7,133 bases of DNA from Terriglobia bacterium (lineage in GTDB: Bacteria > Acidobacteriota > Terriglobia > UBA7540): the NCBI GenBank assembly GCA_030036915.1, contig JASHSC010000110.1, forward strand, positions 1 through 7,133, written 5' to 3'. A program made the position numbers and the translations under genes. This document shows, piece after piece, positions 1-6,975 of this stretch. Below the pieces are notes generated by a model. The model saw only the letters and a program-made list of their open reading frames with translations, was not told where the DNA came from and did no database searches. The number at the start of each line of letters is the position of its first letter. The stretch's first letter is position 1.

Positions 1-2130
1 GTGACGCCGGCAATGGAAAGCGAGAACGCGCGCTTTTTCCTGGAACGCACCATCTATGACCTGGCGGGAATCTTCTGGGAGAAATTCTGCGCGGAGATGG
101 GTCGCCGGTACCCGGGCCTTACGTCACCTGTCCCCTTCATCAGTTTCGGTTCATGGGTGGGAACAGACCGAGACGGCAACCCATTCGTAACGCCGGAAAC
201 CAGCCTGGATGCCGCCGAGCAATTACGCCTGAGCATCCTTCATTATTACCAAGCCGCTTGCCGCCGCATGCTGGGATGGGCGTCGTTCCCCTGCCGGGGC
301 GGCAACAGCGAAGCAGCTTTGCGCCGCGAAATTGCCCGCGACATGCGGAAGTTCCCTGCCACGCGGGAGTTTGCGGCTATCGACCAGCCCAGCGAACTCT
401 TCCGCCGCAAGATTCGCATCATGATTTGGAGACTTGAGCGCACGGCAGAGCGCACTCCCGGCGGCTACGCGGCGGCATGGGAATTCACGCGCGAACTGTA
501 CAAGCTCACTGATATGCTGGAAGTCTATCCCAGCCCACGCATCGCGCGCATCGGACCCGGCAGGCTTCACGTGGCCTCACAGGTCTTTGGCTTTCATGGC
601 GCCAGCCTGGACTTTCGCACTCACTCACGGGCCACTCGCAGCGCCGTGGATGAGATTCTGCGCAAAGCGCGATTGCCTCATGACACCGGCGAGGCCCGCA
701 TCGCCTCTATTCGACAAATGCTCTTTGAACCGACTGTCCGCCCGCCGTTTTCCGCTCCAACGGCGCGAGTGCTGGAAGAATTTTGCGCGCTCCGCACCAT
801 TCAGACGCGCAACGGCGAGGCGGCTGCCCATCGCTATGTTCTCAGCATGACCTCCAGTGCTGCCGATGTTTGGGACGTTCTGTTGCTCGCGCGCCAAACC
901 GGGCTGGTGGAGGTCAGGAACCGCCACGTGCATTCTCATCTCGACGTTATTCCTCTTTTCGAGACCCTCGATGACCTTGAAGCCGGCCCTCAAATCATGG
1001 AAGAGCTTTTTGCCGACCCCCTGTATCGCCGAATCCTTCGTTCGCGCAGGAATTTCCAGGAAGTCATGCTGGGATATTCCGACTCGGTCAAAGACGGCGG
1101 ATACGTGGCGGCGAACTGGGGACTCTTCCATGCCCAGAAAAGCCTGGCGCAGGTGGCGGAAAGGTGCGGCATCCGTTTTTCACTGTTCCATGGAAAAGGC
1201 GGAACCATTGACCGTGGCGGCGGGCAATCGCATCGCAGCATTCAGGCTCAACCTTCCGCGGCGCCGGGCGGCAGGCTGCGAATTACCGAGCAAGGGGAGG
1301 TTGTTTCACTCAAGTATTCGAATCCCGACATTGCTGAAAGGAATCTCGAGCAGCTTGTCACTTCGGTGCTGGACGCCCATTTGCTTCATTCTCATCGTGT
1401 CGAAGCAGCGAAGGTCCCGAAATGGGAGGGATATGCCACGGAGCTCGCGGCGAGCAGCCGGGATTTTTACCGTCAATTGGTTTATGAAACCCCGGAGTTC
1501 GTCGAGTATTTCCGCCAAGCGACGCCCATCGACCTCATCGAGCACATCCGCCTTGGCTCGCGTCCCGCGCGCCGGTGGGGGGCCGGCGACCTCCGCGACC
1601 TGCGCGCCATTCCCTGGGTGTTCGCATGGACGCAATCCCGCCACCTTCTGCCGGCTTGGTTCGGTCTGGGCCACGCGCTCGAGAAGTTCCAACGCGACCA
1701 TGCGCCACAGGGCCGCGACATCCTGCGCAGCATGCATGAAGGCTGGCCGTTTTTCTTCAACCTCATCAACAATGCCGAACATTCCCTTGCCAAGACCGAC
1801 CTTTACATCGCCAGCCTCTACGCGGCTCTGGTGCGGCCCCGCACCCTTGGGCGGAAAATCTTCAAGTACATCGAGGAGGAATACCACCGCAGCGTGCATG
1901 GCGTGCTGGAAACTTCCGGCGTCTCGATGCTGCTGGCCGGTCAGCATGTTTTGGCGGAGTCCATCCGCCTGCGCAATCCTTACGTCGACCCTCTCAATTT
2001 TCTCCAAACCTACTTCCTGGAACGCTGGCGGCGCAAGTCCACGGGAAAGAAAACCTCCAATGAAGAGATCCTTCACCTCTTGCAAATAACGGTCGGTGGC
2101 ATTGCTTTCGGAATGAAGAGCACGGGATAG
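1..2130 (+). CDS. ppc: Phosphoenolpyruvate carboxylase, 5'-truncated by window edge
   Basis: Cytoplasmic anaplerotic enzyme that carboxylates PEP with bicarbonate to give oxaloacetate and phosphate, using Mg/Mn. About 236 N-terminal residues, including the catalytic TAHPTE histidine region, lie outside the window, so the GTG at base 1 is probably an internal Val codon. Visible family motifs in order are: SWVGTDRDGNP (W52, matching E. coli W288); LDFR (R206, near E. coli R396); FETLDDL; GYSDSVKDGG (D361 and K364, matching D543 and K546); FHGKGGTIDRGGG (396-408); LRITEQGE; RAIPWVFAWTQSR; LAKTD; LRNPYVDPLN; and the C-terminal GMKSTG. Relative to my recollection of E. coli PEPC there are about 46 extra residues between W52 and R206. 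The usual GRGG loop arginine (E. coli R581) is Lys399. The C-terminal Asn of the aspartate-inhibition site (E. coli N881) is Ser707. The reading frame is intact to the TAG stop. The next gene, tlyA, starts 84 bp downstream on the same strand. Family identity is certain; the kinetic consequences of the changes are inference. Confidence 0.97.
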   Translation: MTPAMESENARFFLERTIYDLAGIFWEKFCAEMGRRYPGLTSPVPFISFGSWVGTDRDGNPFVTPETSLDAAEQLRLSILHYYQAACRRMLGWASFPCRGGNSEAALRREIARDMRKFPATREFAAIDQPSELFRRKIRIMIWRLERTAERTPGGYAAAWEFTRELYKLTDMLEVYPSPRIARIGPGRLHVASQVFGFHGASLDFRTHSRATRSAVDEILRKARLPHDTGEARIASIRQMLFEPTVRPPFSAPTARVLEEFCALRTIQTRNGEAAAHRYVLSMTSSAADVWDVLLLARQTGLVEVRNRHVHSHLDVIPLFETLDDLEAGPQIMEELFADPLYRRILRSRRNFQEVMLGYSDSVKDGGYVAANWGLFHAQKSLAQVAERCGIRFSLFHGKGGTIDRGGGQSHRSIQAQPSAAPGGRLRITEQGEVVSLKYSNPDIAERNLEQLVTSVLDAHLLHSHRVEAAKVPKWEGYATELAASSRDFYRQLVYETPEFVEYFRQATPIDLIEHIRLGSRPARRWGAGDLRDLRAIPWVFAWTQSRHLLPAWFGLGHALEKFQRDHAPQGRDILRSMHEGWPFFFNLINNAEHSLAKTDLYIASLYAALVRPRTLGRKIFKYIEEEYHRSVHGVLETSGVSMLLAGQHVLAESIRLRNPYVDPLNFLQTYFLERWRRKSTGKKTSNEEILHLLQITVGGIAFGMKSTG

Positions 2131-2180
2131 TTTTTAAATTGTGGTTTTCCGTCACCGCATGTTTTACCCATACGGTTGCC

Positions 2181-2208
2181 AATCCAAAATCCAAAATCTA
2201 AAATCCAA
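2181..2208. repeat. Four tandem heptamers, consensus AATCCAA
   Basis: Bases 2181-2187, 2188-2194 and 2202-2208 are identical AATCCAA units. The third unit, 2195-2201, is AATCTAA. The array is AT-rich against a GC-rich background and ends 6 bp before the tlyA ATG at 2215. Its last unit supplies the AA of the only Shine-Dalgarno-like AAGG (2207-2210). It resembles the short tandemly repeated heptanucleotides known from some bacterial intergenic regions, but I cannot assign it to a named family. Confidence 0.85.
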
Positions 2209-2214
2209 GGCACA

Positions 2215-3015
2215 ATGCCTCGTCCACGTTCGGAGAGAATTCGCCTCGACCGGCTCCTCGTAGAGCGTGGGCTGGTGGAATCCCGCCAGAAGGCGCAGGG
2301 GCTGATCCTCGCCGGGAAAATCCTGGTGGACGAACAAAAGGTAGAGAAATGCGGCGCGCTGGTCGAATCTCGGTCTGCTGTGCGCCTGCTCGGAGCACCA
2401 TCGAGGTATGTGAGCCGCGGTGGATTGAAATTAGAGGGAGCGCTCGCTCACTTTTGCATCAATCCCAGCGGAAAAATCTGCCTCGACATCGGCGCATCCA
2501 CAGGCGGGTTTACTGACTGCCTCCTCCAACACGGTGCGGCCAAGGTGTTCGCTGTGGACGGAGGGACGAATCAGCTCGAATGGAAGCTGCGGAACGATCC
2601 GCGTGTCGTGGTCATGGAAAACACCAACGCGCGTTTTCTAAGTTTCGATCGCATCGGGACGCTCGCCGATCTCGCGACCATTGACGTTTCCTTTATTTCC
2701 GCTACTCTGATTCTTCCCGTGCTCCCTATGCTGCTCGCCTCACCTGGCGATTTGCTGGTGTTGGTCAAACCCCAGTTCGAAGTGGGAAAAGGGCAGGTTG
2801 GAAAGGGTGGAATTGTCCGTGACCCGGCCTTGCACCAAACGTCCGTAATTCGGGTTTCAGAGAAACTGGTGGAGCTTGGATTCAGCGAAGTGTCATCGGT
2901 TGAAAGCCCGCTCCTGGGCGCAGAAGGAAACCACGAGTTCTTCTTGCAGGCAACGTGGAATATGGGCCGGAGCGTGAACTGTCCCTGTCCAGCGCCGTCT
3001 CGGAGCAAATTGTAA
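2215..3015 (+). CDS. tlyA: TlyA-family rRNA (cytidine-2'-O)-methyltransferase
   Basis: SAM-dependent methyltransferase of the TlyA/HemA group, which 2'-O-methylates cytidines of 16S and/or 23S rRNA. The older name 'hemolysin A' is misleading. From the ATG at 2215 the protein has 266 residues, close to the ~268 of the mycobacterial enzyme. An S4 RNA-binding domain (about residues 5-65, RLDRLLVERGLVESRQKAQ) is followed by a FtsJ-like Rossmann methyltransferase fold. Visible motifs are: SRGGLKLEGAL (K72); LDIGASTGGFTD (SAM loop, about 90-101); IDVSFIS (D157); VKPQFEVGKGQVGKGG (K185); and GNHEFF (E241). K72-D157-K185-E241 sit where the family's K-D-K-E tetrad belongs, each three residues on from the M. 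tuberculosis positions I recall (K69, D154, K182, E238). I chose 2215 because the S4 domain begins right after it. A TTG at 2176 would add 13 residues encoded largely by the heptamer repeat. The Shine-Dalgarno is weak (AAGG at 2207-2210, 4-nt spacer). nadK follows after 46 bp. Confidence 0.93.
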   Translation: MPRPRSERIRLDRLLVERGLVESRQKAQGLILAGKILVDEQKVEKCGALVESRSAVRLLGAPSRYVSRGGLKLEGALAHFCINPSGKICLDIGASTGGFTDCLLQHGAAKVFAVDGGTNQLEWKLRNDPRVVVMENTNARFLSFDRIGTLADLATIDVSFISATLILPVLPMLLASPGDLLVLVKPQFEVGKGQVGKGGIVRDPALHQTSVIRVSEKLVELGFSEVSSVESPLLGAEGNHEFFLQATWNMGRSVNCPCPAPSRSKL

Positions 3016-3061
3016 CTAAAACTGGCCACAAAGCACCAGCCACTGTAGGATAGAAACAGCT

Positions 3062-3925
3062 ATGCCGATAAAACGCGTTGGCATAATTTCCAAGCCGAAA
3101 AAGGCGGAAGTGCGTGAGATCGTGCCGGGTCTGCTCACGTGGTTCCGCGAGCGCAGCATCGAGGCGTTTATCGACAAGGAAACCGGGGCCATCATGGAAA
3201 CCCGGGAGCATTGCCTTACCCGCAACGAGATGCCAGGCGAGGTGGATTTATTGGTCGTGCTGGGCGGTGATGGCACACTTCTGGCCACCGCGCGCGCCCT
3301 CAATCGCAAACCCGTTCCCATTCTGGCGGTGAACCTGGGCGGCCTTGGCTTCCTCACGGAAATCACACGCGAAGAGCTCTATCCCACGCTGGAAATGGTG
3401 GTGGCGGGCAAACACCAAACCGATCGTCGTGTACAGGTCGAAGGCGAGTTGATTCGCGCCGACGAGATTCTCACCTCGTTCCTGGCCCTGAACGACGTGG
3501 TTTTGAATAAAGGAGCTATCGCACGAATCTTCGACTTTGAGGTTCGTGTAGATGGAGAGTTTGTCTCCTCTTACAAATCGGATGGGTTGATCGTTTCGAC
3601 GCCCACAGGGTCCACAGCATATTCACTTGCCGCAGGAGGGCCCATTGTCACGCCTTTTGTGGAAGCATTTCTGATCACTCCGATTTGCGCGCACACACTC
3701 ACTCATCGGCCGCTCGTGGTTTCGAACTCCGCCAACATCGAGGTCACGGTAAAGAGCCTGCGCGAGGCCGCTTACCTGACCGTTGACGGGCAAGTGGGAA
3801 TCGCCGCCTACAGCGAGGACGTCGTGCGGGTGCGTAAAGCTGACTCATATGTGGAACTTGTCCGCCCGCCGGCGACAACGTACTTTAGAATTCTTCGGAA
3901 GAAGTTGAAGTGGGGGGAACGGTAG
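3062..3925 (+). CDS. nadK: NAD kinase (ATP/polyphosphate-dependent NAD+ 2'-phosphotransferase)
   Basis: Phosphorylates NAD+ to NADP+ in the cytoplasm and is normally an essential source of NADP(H). The protein has 287 residues, typical of bacterial NadK/PpnK. Diagnostic motifs are intact: LGGDGTLL (GGDGT 68-72, with the D70 expected in the active site); VNLGGLGFLTE (N91-T99); the NE/D-type segment LALNDVVLNKG; DGLIVSTPTGSTAYSLAAGGP (174-194); and VDGQ (242-244). The ATG at 3062 fits the usual family start, a few residues before a basic first beta strand (KRVGIISKPKK). AGGA at 3047-3050 is a possible ribosome binding site, though its 11-nt spacer is long. The gene lies 46 bp after tlyA, and tlyA/nadK adjacency is common in bacteria. 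Its last 41 bp overlap the 3' end of the convergent heme-protein gene on the other strand. The final residues (LRKKLKWGER) are within normal family length, so the overlap does not look like read-through. Confidence 0.97.
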   Translation: MPIKRVGIISKPKKAEVREIVPGLLTWFRERSIEAFIDKETGAIMETREHCLTRNEMPGEVDLLVVLGGDGTLLATARALNRKPVPILAVNLGGLGFLTEITREELYPTLEMVVAGKHQTDRRVQVEGELIRADEILTSFLALNDVVLNKGAIARIFDFEVRVDGEFVSSYKSDGLIVSTPTGSTAYSLAAGGPIVTPFVEAFLITPICAHTLTHRPLVVSNSANIEVTVKSLREAAYLTVDGQVGIAAYSEDVVRVRKADSYVELVRPPATTYFRILRKKLKWGER

Positions 3926-5057
3926 CGCCGGATACATGCGCGGCTGAACTCGCGTTCTGAAGGGCCAGGACCGCGAAGGCCGTGGCAGCGTCGCTCATAA
4001 AGCGGCCCACCTCGCTCGAGAGATCGCGCTGTTTGTTCAATGAGTACGCCAGCCACCACCCCTCGGTTTTATCTTGGTTCGTCACCAGCCAATCGAGAGC
4101 ATTTCGCAAGTCGGGCCGATCGCTCTTCATCCCTGCCTGCTCCAAAACGTAGGAGACGATGCCCGTTGCGTATCCATCGCTCCGGGTTTCGAGCGGCGTG
4201 CCGTCGTGCCGATTCCAATCGCCTACGAACGCGGAGAGGCTAAAACCGCCGTCCGCCTGCTGCTTGCTCAGTGCTTCAGTCTCAATCGCTTTTTGCTCAG
4301 CCGGTGACAGCAGACCCGGTAACTTCGTCGACGCCCAGAGCAGCATCACTCGATCGATCAAGGTTTGCGAGGCGCGCTCGCGAATGAGATATTCGCGCAG
4401 CAACTTCATGTGGTCCTGACTTTCCTGCGAAAGCTGATAATCGTGTGGAGTGCTGCCCGCGGCAATTGCCGCCAGCGTGGCGCCGTAGTACTGGGAATTC
4501 CCTTCCCATGGCGAATTGTGGAATTCGAGCCAGGGCCACGCTCCGCGTGCCTCACCTGTGGTTATTTGTTTGCCCCACATGTTGTCCAACGCTTGGCGAG
4601 CGTCAGGGCCCAAATTACCAGCGGGCGCGTCATATCCCACCAAAATCACTGCGTTCAAAACCGACTCCGTTCCAAGCGACTCTGCGGATTTGGGAAACCC
4701 GCGCGTCTCATCCGGGTAGGCAGGCTCAACTTCCTTCCACATGCGGACGCGCTTTGCAACGTCGTCCAAGAGCTGCCTCTCGGGCGAAGAGAGAGCTTTC
4801 TCAGCAAGGCTGGCGCGAAGCGCCGGCCGAGCCATGGCATAAGGAACAACCGTGTGGCAGGAGACGCAAAACGTTCCGTGGTCGCGGGCAGCCACTTTCC
4901 AACCCATCCACCACACCATGCGGCCATCTAGGTATGATGCAGCAGCTTTGCTGCTCCAGGATGCCGGTTCGGACGTCGAAGATGAATTGCTCGTCGCCAA
5001 AATCACCGCACTCAGGCAGACCGGCATAAAGCATGCTGCAACGATCGTGACTTTCAT
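3885..5057 (-). CDS. Exported mono-heme (CXXCH) protein with squalene-cyclase/prenyltransferase-like repeats
   Basis: Function unknown. From the ATG at 5057 it has 390 residues. Residues 1-22 form a signal peptide (one Lys, then hydrophobic VTIVAACFMPVCLSAVILA) with no lipobox, so export to the periplasm is expected, as heme c attachment requires. A Trp-rich segment (RMVWWMGWKVAARDHGTF) precedes one CXXCH heme c motif, C64-V-S-C-H68. Met75 just beyond could be an axial ligand, but that is a guess. The remaining ~300 residues look helical and carry repeats like the alpha/alpha toroids of squalene cyclases and prenyltransferases: KQQADGGFSLSAF (265-275), SDGYATGIVSYVLEQAG, and NQDKTEGWW (to W335). 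The DXDD protonation motif of squalene-hopene cyclase is absent, so cyclase activity is unlikely. The family resemblance is to uncharacterised proteins I associate with Acidobacteria. An in-frame start at 5123 would overlap the end of lysA and hide the signal peptide; 5057 has a good AGAGAGG site. The TAA end overlaps nadK. Confidence 0.8.
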   Translation of the reverse strand: MKVTIVAACFMPVCLSAVILATSNSSSTSEPASWSSKAAASYLDGRMVWWMGWKVAARDHGTFCVSCHTVVPYAMARPALRASLAEKALSSPERQLLDDVAKRVRMWKEVEPAYPDETRGFPKSAESLGTESVLNAVILVGYDAPAGNLGPDARQALDNMWGKQITTGEARGAWPWLEFHNSPWEGNSQYYGATLAAIAAGSTPHDYQLSQESQDHMKLLREYLIRERASQTLIDRVMLLWASTKLPGLLSPAEQKAIETEALSKQQADGGFSLSAFVGDWNRHDGTPLETRSDGYATGIVSYVLEQAGMKSDRPDLRNALDWLVTNQDKTEGWWLAYSLNKQRDLSSEVGRFMSDAATAFAVLALQNASSAAHVSGATVPPTSTSSEEF

Positions 5058-5062
5058 AAAGA

Positions 5063-5069
5063 CCTCTCT
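5063..5069 (-). promoter_or_regulatory. Ribosome binding site deciding the start of the heme/toroid gene
   Basis: On the minus strand AGAGAGG is followed by a 5-nt spacer (TCTTT) and then the ATG at 5057. This favours 5057 over the upstream in-frame starts at 5123 and 5096, and it places the signal peptide at the very N-terminus. Confidence 0.7.
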
Positions 5070-5112
5070 CGGCTCGACCCGCAGCGTTCTTATCATATGC
5101 ACTCGTTTCACC

Positions 5113-6381
5113 TTATCTGCCACCTCCTGGCTCCTCAGTCACCATGAGCTCCTCCACTTTTTCTCGGGCGCGAATCAGGTCCGCGTGCGTCCCGTTCACC
5201 AGAATTTCTGCGGGACGCGGCCGTGTATTGTAATTGGAAGAGAGTACGAATCCGTAAGCGCCGGCGGTCAGCACCGCCAGCAATTCGCCGGGTTTTACAG
5301 AGGACAGATTGCGGTCATGTGCGAAGAAATCTCCGCTTTCGCAGATGGGGCCGACCACGTCCGCTTGGATCTTCTCCGCAGAGTGCTCCTGAATGGGAAC
5401 AATCTCGTGGTAAGCCCCGTAAAGCGAGGGACGCATCAAGTCATTCATGCCGGCGTCGACAACCACAAAGTTCTTGCGGTGATTTCGCTTTACGTAGAGC
5501 ACGCGAGTCAACAGCACGCCTGCGTTACCCACCAGCGAGCGGCCCGGCTCGACGATCAACTTCATTGAACTATTGCGCAATCGCTCATTCAGTCCCCGTG
5601 CCAGCCGTTCCAAATCCAGTGGCGACTCGCCGCCATAAGGAATTCCAAAGCCTCCTCCCAAATCGAGCACGTTCAGGGTCATTCCTGCCGCCGCCAATTG
5701 TCTTGCTATCACCAGGATTTCGTCCAATGCTTTCCAGAAGGGCTCCACATCCAGGATCTGCGAACCGATATGGCACGCTACACCCTGAATCTTCAAGTGG
5801 GGCGAGCACGCCACACGCCGGTAAAGCTCCGTAGCCTCCTCTTTCGGCACACCAAACTTGTGAATCATCTGGCCGGTTGAGATATAAGGGTGCGTGTCCG
5901 CCTCGACGTCGGGATTGATGCGGATGGAGATCCGTCCAACCTTTTGCAGGGCGCAAGCCCGGCCCTCGATGAGGGCGAGCTCGCCCGCCGACTCCACATT
6001 GAACATCAGGATTCCTGCGGCCAGACCAGCATCAATCTCGTCCTGGGTTTTCCCCACTCCGGAGAAGACCACGGTGTCTGGCGCCGCCCCGGCGCGCAAA
6101 GCCCGCGCCAACTCGCCTCCAGAAACCACATCGAATCCCGCCCCCACCTCGCGCAAGAGATTCAAGATTCGAAGATGGGAATTGGCTTTAACCGAATAAC
6201 AAATCAACGCGGATAGGGACGCTAGCGAATCACGTAGCCGTTCAAAATTGTTGAGAATTGTGCCCTGGCTGTAGACATACGCCGGCGTGCTGTGCTTTTC
6301 GGCAAGCGAGGATAGGGGCAAACCCTCACAAAAAAGCATTCCGTCGCGATAGTGAAAGAAATCCTGGCTTGATGGTGACAT
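5113..6381 (-). CDS. lysA: Diaminopimelate decarboxylase
   Basis: PLP enzyme (fold type III, alanine racemase-like barrel) that decarboxylates meso-2,6-diaminopimelate to L-lysine, the last step of the DAP pathway, in the cytoplasm. It has 422 residues, a normal length. Visible features are: N-terminal FFHYRDGMLFCEGLPLSSLAEK, typical of the family; YSVKANS with the PLP-Schiff-base Lys65; INPDVEADTHPYISTG and HKFGV; VACHIGSQ with His204; GGGFGIPY phosphate-binding glycines (242-249); EPGRSLV (278-284); GPICESGDFF with Cys347/Glu348, the second-subunit substrate residues; and GAYGFVLSSNYNTRPRPAEILV near the C-terminus. The motif set separates it from ornithine/arginine decarboxylases. The ATG at 6381 gives the canonical N-terminus; the Shine-Dalgarno upstream is weak. 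It starts 33 bp after the phosphatase gene and ends 55 bp before the heme/toroid gene, all on the minus strand, suggesting one transcript. Confidence 0.97.
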   Translation of the reverse strand: MSPSSQDFFHYRDGMLFCEGLPLSSLAEKHSTPAYVYSQGTILNNFERLRDSLASLSALICYSVKANSHLRILNLLREVGAGFDVVSGGELARALRAGAAPDTVVFSGVGKTQDEIDAGLAAGILMFNVESAGELALIEGRACALQKVGRISIRINPDVEADTHPYISTGQMIHKFGVPKEEATELYRRVACSPHLKIQGVACHIGSQILDVEPFWKALDEILVIARQLAAAGMTLNVLDLGGGFGIPYGGESPLDLERLARGLNERLRNSSMKLIVEPGRSLVGNAGVLLTRVLYVKRNHRKNFVVVDAGMNDLMRPSLYGAYHEIVPIQEHSAEKIQADVVGPICESGDFFAHDRNLSSVKPGELLAVLTAGAYGFVLSSNYNTRPRPAEILVNGTHADLIRAREKVEELMVTEEPGGGR

Positions 6382-6414
6382 GTTTCGCTTCAGCGGCCTT
6401 CACCGCTTCTCAAG

Positions 6415-6975
6415 CTATCGAACCTTGAGAATAACGAGCGTTTGATCATCGCGCTGCGGGCGGCCCGCTTCGAAATTGCGCACCTCCGTGAACACGCGAT
6501 TGACAACCTCCTGAGGCAGTGTCTTGGCACCTTGGCGCAGGACGTGCTCCAGCCGCTTTGAAGTGAATTCTTCGTGTTGTGGATTGTTGGCCTCGGTGAT
6601 GCCGTCGGAAAAAAACGCCAGCAAATCCCCCGACTCCAATGATACGGTCACGGCCTGGTACTCCGTGTGCTCCAGCAAGCCGAGAGGTACGCCCTCGGCA
6701 CGAATCGCCCGGCACTGCCCTCTGCGCACCAGAATAGGGAGCGGCATGCCGGCATTGGCCATCGACAAAGTCTTTGTACGCGATTCCCAGACAGCGTAAG
6801 TCAAGGTTATGAAGTGGCCTTCAATTTTCCGCTCGAGGAACATAATGTTCAGGCGCTTCATCATGTCCGGCGGTGGGAGCTTTTGCGGGGCTAGGCTGCG
6901 CAGCGTGCCGCTGGCCATGGCGGCGTATAGAGCCGCAGGGGCACCTTTGCCGCTCACGTCTCCTACCACGATCAC
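6415..6975 (-). CDS. PP2C/SpoIIE-type serine/threonine phosphatase, C-terminal part of a frame-disrupted gene
   Basis: 186 residues from a GTG at 6975, covering most of a PPM/SpoIIE catalytic domain of the RsbU kind, which dephosphorylates Ser/Thr phosphoproteins such as anti-anti-sigma factors. Metal-binding motifs are seen at VVGDVSGKG (Asp6), AFFSDGITE (Asp124) and RDDQTLVIL (Asp176/177); AALYAAMASGTLR and ANAGMPLPIL are also typical. The first part of the domain, including the GGD motif, is encoded by 7133-7008 in another frame. Homology in this frame already resumes upstream of the GTG (FLSYGRERQ, about 7002-6976), so the ancestral gene was continuous. The frame change maps to 7006-7007, where the codon expected for the Tyr of GGDLY appears to lack one base. 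The GTG overlaps the upstream stop as GTGA and has an AAGGGAG site, so separate translation is possible. Alternatives are a sequencing error or a pseudogene. Residues here alone lack one metal ligand. Confidence 0.82.
   Translation of the reverse strand: MIVVGDVSGKGAPAALYAAMASGTLRSLAPQKLPPPDMMKRLNIMFLERKIEGHFITLTYAVWESRTKTLSMANAGMPLPILVRRGQCRAIRAEGVPLGLLEHTEYQAVTVSLESGDLLAFFSDGITEANNPQHEEFTSKRLEHVLRQGAKTLPQEVVNRVFTEVRNFEAGRPQRDDQTLVILKVR

Noticed and set aside
1306..2085. A 259-codon open frame antisense to ppc
   Set aside because: It has no family motifs and no plausible ribosome site, and it is opposite a strongly supported gene. It is a by-product of codon bias.
857..2089. A 410-codon open frame on the plus strand within ppc
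   Set aside because: It lies wholly inside ppc in another frame. Its product is Arg/Ser/Pro-rich with no recognisable motif, as expected from a GC-rich shadow frame, while the ppc frame carries all the family motifs.
2176..2214. TTG at 2176 as an upstream start for tlyA
   Set aside because: The 13 extra residues are encoded mainly by the heptamer repeat, have no counterpart in TlyA proteins as I know them, and lack a Shine-Dalgarno. ATG 2215 gives the expected length.
3021..3045. Short inverted repeat CTGG/CCAG between tlyA and nadK
   Set aside because: The stem is only four base pairs with a loop of about ten and no T-run. This is expected by chance.
3921..3955. Possible hairpin (AGCGCCG ... 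CGCGGCT) near the convergent gene ends
   Set aside because: The arms pair imperfectly in the middle, no T-run follows on either strand, and the bases are coding for the minus-strand gene, so it is not supported as a terminator.
5058..5123. Upstream starts (5123 or 5096) for the heme/toroid protein
   Set aside because: They would place 13-22 charged residues before the signal peptide, and the 5123 start overlaps lysA. The start at 5057 has a good ribosome site and a standard signal peptide.
4852..5568. A 238-codon plus-strand open frame across lysA and the heme/toroid gene
   Set aside because: It runs antisense across two well-supported genes and their junction, and its composition does not resemble a known protein.
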